Below the pieces are notes generated by a model, which had not been told where the DNA came from, made no database searches, and saw only the letters and a list, made by a program, of their open reading frames with translations. This document shows, piece after piece, positions 13,005-21,500 of a stretch of DNA of 31,377 nt. Within the stretch, counting starts at the first letter, position 1, and every line of letters begins with the position of its first letter. The stretch spans positions 1 through 31,377 of IMG/VR virus record IMGVR_UViG_3300043449_000497; one strand, written 5' to 3'. The position numbers and the translations under genes were made by a program. The stretch is from a virus.

Positions 13005-13570
13005 TGGCATCATCAAAGAAGCCAAAAGGCATTGAGGACGACCTAGCGAAAAAGATTTTGGCGTTACTCCGTAAGGGTACTCCTGCCGCAAAAAAGAAGG
13101 CACAAGAACTTCAAGGTGTTCAGCGTGGATTTCGTGAATCATCTACAAAAATTGAGCGAGACAAAGAAGCACTCATTAGAGAGTGGAATCGTAAACTTGG
13201 TGCAGAGTACTATGCAACAAAACGAGCATCCGAGGCTAAGAGTGTGTCTCAGCGTTTGCGTGAAGAATCTGCTTTGAAAGGTATGGATTCCAAGTTCAGG
13301 AAGGTTGCTAAAAGAGAACGAGCCGATGAAGCCGCAGCGGCAAGCAACGCAGGTATTCGTGCTGCTCGCAAGAAGGCAACTCGTGATGCTGGTGGTCGTA
13401 ACGCTCCTGACCGTATTGATGCCCGTAAGAAGGCTGCCGAGAACCGTGCTAAGAACGCTCGTCCGAAGCCTGCTGCTGGTGGTGCAGGTAAAGGTCCTAA
13501 GCCTCCAAAGAAAACTGGTACTGCTTCAGCACCTAAGGGTCCGAAGAAGCCACGAAACAACAAGAAGTAG
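13004..13570 (+). CDS. Basic protein with histone H1-like tail
   Basis: The 188-residue protein has an N-terminus (MASSKKPKGIEDDLAKKILA) that is a looser version of the neighbouring tag. Residues about 35-110 are a charged helical region (KAQELQGVQRGFRESSTKIE, then SVSQRLREE). From about residue 110 the protein is Ala/Lys/Arg-rich. The last 40 residues are a Gly/Pro/Lys tail (GKGPKPPKKTGTASAPKGPK), like linker histone or AlgP tails. It should bind DNA or RNA non-specifically and may condense the packaged genome or enter the cell with it. It follows the previous gene by a TAATG junction. Confidence 0.75.
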   Translation: MASSKKPKGIEDDLAKKILALLRKGTPAAKKKAQELQGVQRGFRESSTKIERDKEALIREWNRKLGAEYYATKRASEAKSVSQRLREESALKGMDSKFRKVAKRERADEAAAASNAGIRAARKKATRDAGGRNAPDRIDARKKAAENRAKNARPKPAAGGAGKGPKPPKKTGTASAPKGPKKPRNNKK

Positions 13571-13573
13571 ATT

Positions 13574-14065
13574 ATGGCTGGCAAGAAACCAAAGTTTGAT
13601 ATCAGCGACCTGTTGGGGTTCTTGAATCAACCTAAGGTTAAGGCTGCTACTAATTTGTCTCAGGGCAAGTTAACTTCATCTGATGTTATGGGTTTAACTG
13701 GTGGCGGTCAGTCTAAGGCTGCACCGTATTCTAATATGTTGGCTCAGGCTGCTAATCAAAAAGTTAAAGCCGATTATGATGTGGTGAAGTTTTTGGCTGA
13801 TTTCTATTTGCCAGCATCAGAAGGTCAACGACTTATTCAGGGTAAGTCTGAAAAGATGGACCCATTATGGGCTGCTATGGCATATTTGCCGTATGGTAAA
13901 GCGGCTAAAAAGATTAAGAACATTGACCGACCAATCAAGGATATGTTGAACGCCCTAGGGTCGTCCAAGCCTTTGCGTTCTAGTGTTGCTGGTATGAACA
14001 GTGGTTCCACGGATACACAGTACTCTCCGTTTGACTTGCTGTTGATGCAATTAGCAGGCGAATAA
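13574..14065 (+). CDS. Hypothetical head or connector protein
   Basis: The 163-residue protein opens MAGKKPKFDISDLLGFLNQP, again lysine-rich then acidic. There are small-residue segments (KAATNLSQGKLTSSDVMGLT) and a patch resembling membrane-active peptides (LWAAMAYLPYGKAAKKIKN). The C-terminus is neutral to acidic (SPFDLLLMQLAGE). It is the last gene before a small hairpin and the zinc-binding protein. No domain is recognised; a minor virion protein is most likely from its place between head and connector genes. Confidence 0.7.
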   Translation: MAGKKPKFDISDLLGFLNQPKVKAATNLSQGKLTSSDVMGLTGGGQSKAAPYSNMLAQAANQKVKADYDVVKFLADFYLPASEGQRLIQGKSEKMDPLWAAMAYLPYGKAAKKIKNIDRPIKDMLNALGSSKPLRSSVAGMNSGSTDTQYSPFDLLLMQLAGE

Positions 14066-14073
14066 AGGGTTTG

Positions 14074-14088
14074 GGGGAACAATTCCCC
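14074..14088 (+). other. Short hairpin before zinc-protein gene
   Basis: GGGGAA (14074-14079) pairs with TTCCCC (14083-14088) around CAA. No T-run follows, so termination is unlikely. It sits just upstream of the next start codon and could influence ribosome access. Confidence 0.35.
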
Positions 14089-14096
14089 TAAGAGTG

Positions 14097-14321
14097 ATGA
14101 ACAACAACTCTGTCCCCGCCCACGCCTATTATGGCACTCCTCAGACTGGCTACCGCCTTGCAGGCGTAGCCGAGTCCCGTATTGCTGCCCCTAGTGGACC
14201 GTATCTTGGTCGTGGGGATAAGTGTGCTGGAAACGATGATACCTGTAACGCCAACAAGGTGCGTGGACAGGAGTTCTGTGTGGGGCATATGAAGAAGATT
14301 AAGTCTGAACGGGGTGCATAA
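14097..14321 (+). CDS. Small zinc-binding protein (C-C-CxGH type)
   Basis: This protein is 74 residues from the ATG at 14097; a GTG at 14094 adds one residue. A cysteine/histidine cluster, DKCAGNDDTCNANKVRGQEF followed by CVGH, has the spacing of a small zinc finger known in actinophages near head-tail genes. The first half has YYGTPQTGYRLAGVAESRIA. There is a weak ribosome-binding site and a hairpin nearby. Its TAA overlaps the start of the adaptor gene. Function is unknown; it may be an assembly factor for the connector. Confidence 0.75.
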   Translation: MNNNSVPAHAYYGTPQTGYRLAGVAESRIAAPSGPYLGRGDKCAGNDDTCNANKVRGQEFCVGHMKKIKSERGA

Positions 14322-15031
14322 TGGCTTATAATCAGATGACTGCTACAGCGTTGCGTCAGACTGTTCGTGATATTACGGACCTTGATGCTACCGATTTGCC
14401 TGATTCGTTGTTGAACTTGTATTTGCGTGACGGGTATTACCGTATTTTGGATATTGAGAAGCGTTGGACTTTTTTGGAAAAGTCTTTCAGTTTTAATACT
14501 GTTACTGACCAGCGGGCTTACGATATTGATTCTTTTACTGCTGACCCGATGGCACAGATTGTTTCTATTGTTGATAATACTGGTGTTGGTTTGCGTTTGG
14601 ATATGGTTGCCCATGATGAGGCTGAAACAACTTATGTTGGCTCATATGACACTAGTGGTGACCCGTTGTTCTATAGCATTTGGGAAGGTAAAATTCATTT
14701 GTTTCCCAAGCCGAACAATGTTCGTACTTTAACGGTTCGTGGTTATCGTGAACCTATTGATTGGGTTACTAGTGGGGGTTTTGTTGATGCTAGTCCTAAT
14801 TTGCATTTTGCTTTAGCGTATTATGCTTGCAGTCGGGTGTATCAACGCTTAGAAGATGTCGCTATGGCTGATGCCTACAAGAGGTCTTTTGATGAGGGTG
14901 TTATGTTGGCTGTTAAGTCTATTATGACTCCTAATAGTCATGCTCATTTGGTGTTGTCGGCTGGACGAACCAATGGTCGTCCAACCTTTAACGGATGGAT
15001 GCAAAATCTCGGTAAAACTTTAGGACAGTAA
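14321..15031 (+). CDS. Head-tail adaptor (tubular protein A-like)
   Basis: This 236-residue protein belongs to the podovirus adaptor class that forms a ring under the portal. The N-terminal helices (TATALRQTVRDITDLDATDL, then PDSLLNLYLRDGYYRILDIE) match this family. A beta region follows with RAYDIDSFTADPMAQIVSIV and GKIHLFPKPNNVRTLTVRGY. A C-terminal helical part has FALAYYACSRVYQRLEDVAM and ADAYKRSF. Overlap with the nozzle gene (TAATG at 15031) and the order portal, capsid, adaptor, nozzle support the role. Confidence 0.85.
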   Translation: MAYNQMTATALRQTVRDITDLDATDLPDSLLNLYLRDGYYRILDIEKRWTFLEKSFSFNTVTDQRAYDIDSFTADPMAQIVSIVDNTGVGLRLDMVAHDEAETTYVGSYDTSGDPLFYSIWEGKIHLFPKPNNVRTLTVRGYREPIDWVTSGGFVDASPNLHFALAYYACSRVYQRLEDVAMADAYKRSFDEGVMLAVKSIMTPNSHAHLVLSAGRTNGRPTFNGWMQNLGKTLGQ

Positions 15032-16641
15032 TGGCTGGCTTAAATATTACCGAAGTGAGTGATTTTACTGGTGGGTTGAACTTTCGTGCTGACCAGTTTC
15101 AGTTGTCAACTTTTGAGTCACCTGACATGTTGAATGTTGAAATTGACCCCCGTGGTGGTGTGTTTAGTCGTGGTGGTTATCGTCAGTTTAACACGACAGC
15201 GGTTGCTGGTACTTGGAGTCCACAAAAGTTGTATCCGTTTAGTGGTGCTACACCAACGGTTATGTTGACAAACGGAACTAAAGTGTTCCGTTCTACTGGT
15301 GGTAACTTTACTACACTTCAAGTTAGTTCTGGCGTGGACATGACATCTTCTAGTCCGCATGGTGCTTGTATGGCTCAGTGGGCTGACAGCATGTATATTG
15401 CTACTGGTTCTACAGGTTCTGGTGGTTATGTTTGGAAAACAACGGATACTTATGCGTTTGCTTTGACAGCATCTGGAACCGTTCCTCACGCTTGGCAAAC
15501 AACTCCTACTAGTGCTGAACGCAAGATGCCAACCTCGGAACATCTGCTTGTCCATGCTAATAAAATGTGGGCGGCTAACACTACTGAGGATGGAACATAT
15601 TATCCGAACCGTTTGCGTTGGTCGTTGGAGAACGCACCTGAGAACTGGGCTAGTGATGACTATTTTGATATCGTTGGCGGTGGCAACGGTATCACGGGTA
15701 TGGCTGTTGTTTCAGGACAATTAGTTGTGTTTAAACCTAATGCTGTGTATGTTGTGTTTGGTTATGCTAGTGACAATTTTCAGGTTGTTGAGTTAACGAA
15801 CCGTTTGGGTTGTTTGAATCATCATTCTGTTGCACAGGCAGATGATGGTGTTTACTGGTTTAGTCATAATCAGGGACTATATTTTTATAATGGCGCATCC
15901 ATTAAAGATATGTTTGACAACCTTCGTACAGCAATTGACTTGAATTATATTAACCCTGCTTCGCATGAGGCTGTGACTGTTTCTTGGGTTGGTCGGCGTG
16001 TATGGGTTTCAGCACCATATTCCACTACTACCACTGTCACTGATGCGACAGTTAACTTTGTGTTGGACCCAACTATTCGTGGTGGTGTGTACACGATGTT
16101 TTCAACACATGATGGTTATGGTTTGGTTGGTGGTTGTGACTGGACTGATTCCAGTGAAATTGATTACCGTTTAATGTGTCATCCAACTTCAGCGTATGTT
16201 GTTAAGGTTGACATGTATGGTGAAGAAACGGACAACATTACTGGAAGTAATGTTGCTTTCTCTAGTTATTATAAGACACGATGGTTTGATGGTGGGTCTT
16301 ATATGCAGAAGAAAATGTTCCGCCGACCTGACTTTGTTGTTAAAGAATCCGATTTGGCTCAATCTATAACCGTCAAGGTTTACCATGATTTCACCGAAGG
16401 TGAAGGTAATGAGCGAAAGATTTTTGACATTTCTCAGTCTCCACCAACAACAGCGTTGTTGTGGGGTTCAGGTTTGTGGGGTGAGGATTGGGCTAGTGGT
16501 GCTGCAAGTTCTAAAGTTTTGGCTGGTCGGAACCTTGGTTTGGCTAGGGCTATCCAGTTGGAATTCGTTGGTCCATCCCAACAACGATGGGGTGTAAACA
16601 GTATCGGTTACAAATATCAGGCACGGAGAATTAAAGGATAA
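15031..16641 (+). CDS. Tail nozzle protein (tubular protein B-like)
   Basis: This is a 536-residue protein. The start, DFTGGLNFRADQFQLSTFES followed by PDMLNVEIDPRGGVFSRGGY, is a hallmark of podovirus nozzle or DNA-stabilising proteins, in which a beta-propeller-like body closes the tail. Repeated beta segments with WADSMYIATGS, MWAANTTEDG and GVYWFSHNQGLYFYNG support a propeller. The C-terminal part (KVYHDFTEGEGNERKIFDIS and WGVNSIGYKYQARRIKG) is the usual end of such proteins. It would join the adaptor ring to fibres and keep the genome inside. Confidence 0.87.
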   Translation: MAGLNITEVSDFTGGLNFRADQFQLSTFESPDMLNVEIDPRGGVFSRGGYRQFNTTAVAGTWSPQKLYPFSGATPTVMLTNGTKVFRSTGGNFTTLQVSSGVDMTSSSPHGACMAQWADSMYIATGSTGSGGYVWKTTDTYAFALTASGTVPHAWQTTPTSAERKMPTSEHLLVHANKMWAANTTEDGTYYPNRLRWSLENAPENWASDDYFDIVGGGNGITGMAVVSGQLVVFKPNAVYVVFGYASDNFQVVELTNRLGCLNHHSVAQADDGVYWFSHNQGLYFYNGASIKDMFDNLRTAIDLNYINPASHEAVTVSWVGRRVWVSAPYSTTTTVTDATVNFVLDPTIRGGVYTMFSTHDGYGLVGGCDWTDSSEIDYRLMCHPTSAYVVKVDMYGEETDNITGSNVAFSSYYKTRWFDGGSYMQKKMFRRPDFVVKESDLAQSITVKVYHDFTEGEGNERKIFDISQSPPTTALLWGSGLWGEDWASGAASSKVLAGRNLGLARAIQLEFVGPSQQRWGVNSIGYKYQARRIKG

Positions 16642-16644
16642 TTT

Positions 16645-16875
16645 ATGGCAACTCTTAATATTCCAAACAACTTCACCAACGGCACTCCTGCCGTTGCTAC
16701 AGAAGTTAACGCAAACTTTCAGGCAGTAAAAACTTTTGCTGAAGCACTTGCAGCGGGGACAAATCTTGATGATGGGTCTATTGTGTATAGCAAGTTGGCG
16801 GCAGCCACCGTTTCGGCTTTGACCGCTTCGGGTGACAGTGACCAAGTTGTTTTGGGTGTACAGATTTTCGGATGA
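16645..16875 (+). CDS. Short fibre-anchor-like protein
   Basis: The 76-residue protein, opening NIPNNFTNGTPAVATEVNAN followed by FQAVKTFAEAL, is the N-terminal motif used by many phage fibre and appendage proteins to attach to a tail or baseplate. Here it stands alone, followed only by LDDGSIVYSKLAAATVSALT and a short end. There is no shaft or receptor-binding domain. AAAGGA precedes the ATG. It may be an adaptor, with the receptor-binding part supplied by another gene. Its TGA overlaps the next ATG (TGATG). Confidence 0.75.
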   Translation: MATLNIPNNFTNGTPAVATEVNANFQAVKTFAEALAAGTNLDDGSIVYSKLAAATVSALTASGDSDQVVLGVQIFG

Positions 16876-17045
16876 TGAGCAACGGCTGGCAAACCCCTTT
16901 TCTGTCCGTGCTGACAGGTTCCGACAAAGATGCGCTTCAGCGTATCTTTGCTTCACTTCAGGCTGAGTTGGCTCGGATGCAAACCGAAATAGACATCCTT
17001 AAAGAGCGAAACACCTTTAAATATAAGGAACAAACGAGGTATTAA
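16875..17045 (+). CDS. 56-residue coiled-coil protein
   Basis: This short gene begins at a TGATG junction with the previous gene; an in-frame ATG three bases earlier is possible. The product has WQTPFLSVLTGSDKDALQRI, then a heptad-patterned helix (ASLQAELARMQTEIDILKER) and a charged tail NTFKYKEQTRY. It is likely an oligomeric spacer or chaperone for the fibre-anchor gene. Clean packing between two genes and the coiled-coil pattern make it likely real. Confidence 0.7.
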   Translation: MSNGWQTPFLSVLTGSDKDALQRIFASLQAELARMQTEIDILKERNTFKYKEQTRY

Positions 17046-17046
17046 T

Positions 17047-17484
17047 ATGAGCATGACCGAGGCATATTATAACGATTTTGGACAGAATGAATCTGCTCAG
17101 ATTGCTAGGCGACAGAAGCGTTCTATTGCTAATCAGCAGGCTGCTTTGCTTGGACAGCAGCGTGGTTCACGCCGTATTGCTGACATCACTAAGGCTGGTG
17201 TTCAGGGTTATAATCCGCTGGTTTCATCGTATGGTCGCCGTGGTTTGTCGGGTCCTAATGTTCAGTCGGGTATTACTCGCAAGGGTTTGGCTGATTATGC
17301 GGCTGGTTTGCAAGCACAGTTGGGTGCTGAGCAAACCAATATTCAGGATGAGTTGAACAAGATTGCTATGGAGGAATCTACTCAGCAGGCGGATTTGGAA
17401 TCATATTTGGCTGAACAGCGTTTGCAGAAGCAGCGTGACATTATAAATGCCGCAACACAGTTGCAGCAGTTCTCTAGGTACTAG
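17047..17484 (+). CDS. Putative internal virion protein (small)
   Basis: This 145-residue helical protein is rich in Gln, Ala and Arg (ESAQIARRQKRSIANQQAAL, later LQAQLGAEQTNIQDELNKIA). A Gly/Pro break near residues 50-75 has NPLVSSYGRRGLSGP. There is no known domain. The position after nozzle and anchor genes and before two larger helical proteins matches the small internal core or ejection proteins of podoviruses. GAGG precedes the ATG. In T7 such proteins help build the ejectosome; this role is by analogy only. Confidence 0.75.
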   Translation: MSMTEAYYNDFGQNESAQIARRQKRSIANQQAALLGQQRGSRRIADITKAGVQGYNPLVSSYGRRGLSGPNVQSGITRKGLADYAAGLQAQLGAEQTNIQDELNKIAMEESTQQADLESYLAEQRLQKQRDIINAATQLQQFSRY

Positions 17485-17492
17485 GAGTTATT

Positions 17493-18569
17493 ATGGGTAT
17501 TGTTTATGTGAATGGTCGTTTGGTTCGTGAATCTGATGAGGAGAAGGCAGCCCGTTTAGCGTTGGCTGGTGCTGGTAATACTGTTACTCAGGAACAGTTT
17601 GATAAGCAACGCATGTTTGGTTCTACGGCACAAAAGAATCTTGTTAAGGCTGGTCGTGCATCAAAAGAACCAACCGCAACTGTTGGTCCATATAATCCTG
17701 CTAAAAATAATCGTGTTAGTTTAACTACTGGTAAACCTGTTAAAGCACCAACCGCAGATAGCAATAAAGGTGGTTCAGGTGCAGCCGTAACTGACAAGGC
17801 TTTGCAGGAGGCTCAGGACCGTGCGTTGGCTTACGCTTCAGGTATGCAAGCAGTTTCAGAATATGAAGCACAGGCAAAAGCAGCCAAAGATGCTGCGTTA
17901 AAAAATTTACAAGATATTTATGACCCGCAACAAAAACAGATTGAAGATGAACGGTTGCGTCAACTAAAAATTTTGGAAGGTTTAATTTCTCAGGGTCAAA
18001 CAGATATTTCTCAGGCTGAAACAGATTTTTTAAATTCTGTTAAACCAACATCGGCATATTCTAATATGCCGATGGTTAACATGGAGGCTATTCAGAATCC
18101 GTTGTTAGCGGCTTTGCGTCAAGCAGGTGCAGGTGAGGAATCTGTTCAATCACAGTCAGCGATGGACAAGTCGTTGGGTGACTTTATGAATCAGTTACAG
18201 CAGCAATCTGCCACTAGGTATGGTAATGTTCAAGAGAACTATTTGGAGTCGTTAAAGAACGCTGGTCGTGGTGGTGCTTTGGCTGGTCGCACATATTTGG
18301 GTCAGCGTGGTAAAGAAATTACTGCTGGTATTGAATCAGATTATTCCAAGATGTTGAACGAATGGGCTGCGGCACAGGCTTCTGCACAATCTAATGTTTA
18401 TGACCAGTTGAATGATGCGTTGTCCAAGATTACCGAACTCAAGGCTGACACTACAGCGAAGTATGCTCCCGCACCTGAGAAGCCTGCTAAACCTAGTACG
18501 CCTGCTGGTAAGGGTATGCACTGGAAGTGGAGTGGTAGTCAATGGGTAGCAACGCAGAATAAGAAATAA
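17493..18569 (+). CDS. Putative internal virion protein (medium)
   Basis: The 358-residue protein, from about residue 105 to 325, is predicted helical and rich in Ala, Gln, Glu and Lys (ALQEAQDRALAYASGMQAVS, then AKDAALKNLQDIYDPQQKQI). The first 100 residues are basic and Thr/Asn-rich and look disordered. The C-terminus (KPSTPAGKGMHWKWSGSQWV) resembles a small terminal tag. TAGGAG is well placed. It lies between the small and giant internal protein genes, the usual place of a core or ejection protein. No peptidase or transglycosylase motif is seen. Confidence 0.75.
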   Translation: MGIVYVNGRLVRESDEEKAARLALAGAGNTVTQEQFDKQRMFGSTAQKNLVKAGRASKEPTATVGPYNPAKNNRVSLTTGKPVKAPTADSNKGGSGAAVTDKALQEAQDRALAYASGMQAVSEYEAQAKAAKDAALKNLQDIYDPQQKQIEDERLRQLKILEGLISQGQTDISQAETDFLNSVKPTSAYSNMPMVNMEAIQNPLLAALRQAGAGEESVQSQSAMDKSLGDFMNQLQQQSATRYGNVQENYLESLKNAGRGGALAGRTYLGQRGKEITAGIESDYSKMLNEWAAAQASAQSNVYDQLNDALSKITELKADTTAKYAPAPEKPAKPSTPAGKGMHWKWSGSQWVATQNKK

Positions 18570-18577
18570 AGGAAGTT

Positions 18578-21500
18578 ATGTCTGTAACTCGTGGTCCGTT
18601 AAATGTTCCTAAACCTTATGTGGGTAAAGGTATTGCTATTGGTAATGTTATTAAACCAAAAGCAACCGAAAAAGATGAGGAAACAAACCGTCAAAAGTTG
18701 GATGCAACTTTGCAGACCGCTATTGAGCGTATCGCACGGGACCCGAAGTTGTCAGAGGACCAAAAAATTAAGGCTGTTATAGAAGTACAAAAACAGGCTG
18801 AAGGTAAAAAGTCCCCTAGTGTGTGGGGTGGTGTTGTTGGTGCTGTAAGTGGTGCGGCTAAAAAGGTTGTTGCTGGTCCTATTTATGCTATGAACCAGTG
18901 GGCTGATTTGGTTAAACCTCTGACGAATACGGCGATGTCTGCGGCTAACGAAATTGAAGGTGCGCTTCAAACTCAGGGTGCAAAACTTGAACAAAAGAAA
19001 CAAACAGGTCAACCGTTAAGTGCAACAGAAAAGATTTTTAGCACACTTGGTATTGGTGGTTATGGTGATGAGGGCAAAACTAGCAGGATTTTGTCCAACC
19101 CTGACCAGTATGCACCAAGTTGGGACAGGTTTGTAAAGAACGCTGGTCGTGAGGACCATTATAATCCGTTTTTCACTGAAGAAAAGTTTGCTGACAAGTC
19201 AACTGCATCAAAACTGTTTTCAACAGTTTATGTTGGTGCTATGGCTGACCCGTTAACTTATGCTGGTGTTGGTGCATTAAACCATGCTGGTCGTGCAGGT
19301 CGTGTCGCATTAGCGATACGCATGGTTGAAAAGTATGGTGACGATGTTGTGGATGTTGCCCGTATCACTAGGTATGGTGTTGCTGGTGTTCCTAAGGCTT
19401 TGCGTGAAGCAGAGAACCTGAGCATGGGTATTCGTTATGCTGGCAAAATTATTCCTAAGACGGGTGGGGCTGAAACCGCTTTTGCTTATGGTCGTGCCGC
19501 TGTTGGTGATGTCCTTCAGGCTGGTAAATATAATCCGATTCGTGGACTGGTTACCGCTACAACACCTAAAAGTCTAAAGGGTATTCAGGCTTTGAATGTT
19601 GGTCGCCGTGCAGGTCAAGGTTTAGATTATGAACAGATTCGTCCAAGCATAGTTCAGTTCACTGCAAGCAAGTTCGCTAAGGGTGCTACTTCGGTTGCGT
19701 ATCGTCAAGCACAACAGGAACTTGTTGAGTTGGCTCAACGCCAAAGGGCTTTGGTTGGTAAAGGTTTGCGTAACAAAGCCGCTAAGGCTGTTGGTATCGG
19801 TGCTAGGGATGCTGAAGCGTTAAACATTTATCGTTATATTGAAATGCCTGAGTCAGAAATGTTGGCTAGTAAGGCTATTACGGATGAAACCAAACAGTTA
19901 GTTGTTGATATTCGTGCATGGCAGGACAAGTTGCGTAATTCCGCTAATGCGGAAATACGCCAGTTCGGTGATGACTTTGGTACGAATGTTACTGAGATTG
20001 GTTTCATTGATGACTATTTGCATCACAAGGTTACACCTGAGGCTAGAAAATGGATGATGTCTCAGCAAGGACAGCGTAGTTTGGCACGAGGTGAATGGAA
20101 GGGTTCTGATATCACCTTGAAGGAGTTGACTGATAATACTGGTCCTTTGATGTATCGTAAGTTGCGTGGTGAATATGTTGACCCTGATACTGGTGAAGTT
20201 GTTGTTGAAACATTTTTAGGTCAACCTGTTCGTTATGGTACGGTTGATGAGATTAACAAGATTTTTGGTGACGCTACAGAGGCACAGGGTTTAGGTCGTT
20301 TGCAGTGGTTTGAAACCGATATGGTTTCTATTTTGGATAGTTATGCGTTTTCTATTTCAAAGGTTAAGGGTAAGGTTGCGTTTGCTAGACGGGCTTTTGA
20401 TTTTGGTGACCCTGATATTATTCGTCCTTTGATTAAGAAGGTTGTCCCTGATGCTGAACTTGTGACACGCTTGGAGCGTGTTCATAGCACTATCGTAAAG
20501 ACACAGACACGGTTGCGTAATCGTGTTCAAACGAATGTTATTCGTTTGCAAGATATGGGTAAGTATGGTGTTCGTTATGCAACCAAGTTTTTGAATGGTG
20601 AATTAACTAAGAAGGCGATGACAACACAAGAGATTGCAAAGTTGACTCGTAGGTTGGATTTGGCTATTGCTGATTTGACTGCCGCTAATGTTCGTGCGGC
20701 ATCTATTGAGGCGGCTAAGCGTGGCGAGTTCCCTGTTTTGAACGCCGTGTTTTTGGATGAGTTAACAAACCTGCGGGCGGCGATTAATAACGCTGAGCGT
20801 TATGCCGCAACTATTGAGTTGCGTAACATTTATGCAACGATTTATCCGAATCATAATCCTACGACTTTGGCTGGTCGCAGCCCTGAGTGGTTGGCTGAAA
20901 AGATTATGAATTCCAAAGGTATTCCTGCTACTCGTGAGTTGCGGGAGGTTAATGCACGGATGCGTCAGTTGCGGGCGCAAATGGATGCGATGCCAGACGG
21001 ACCAGAGTTCACCCAGATGCGAGCCAGTTTGGAATCAGATTATTATGATTTGGAAAATGTTGAGCGTGGTTACAGTCAGATTGCAAGCGTAAAAGCAGAG
21101 GCTACTTATGCTGATGATGGTTTACTTTATGGTTCAGCAGATGACCTGATTGCTTTACCTGAGGAGGCTGGCTATAAGGCTTTCCGTACACGCCCACGAG
21201 ATGCTGGTTTCGCTAACGGTGATGACTCGGTTGCTGTCCACGCTATCCCTGAAAAAGAATTGGTTGACTTTCGTCAGCCAGCAGATTTGTTGGACTATTT
21301 TTCACCTGACAACTTCGGTGAGGATTTGGGTTTTGCTTTAGCACAAAAAGGTTTACAACTGGAAGGGGAGGAGTTCTCTTTTGGGTATCGCCAGTTGATT
21401 GAAACTGGCGAATACGATGACCAATTAGCCGAGTTTTATCCAGCGATTGCCACATTGATTGACACTATTCGTTGGAACACGCTTAATCATATTGACCCGA

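Noticed and set aside
2982-17032. Reading the GGAACA boxes as -35 elements of an ECF-type sigma factor
   Set aside because: The matching -10 would fall on or after the start codons, so transcripts would begin inside the genes. The sigma-like protein also lacks region 2.
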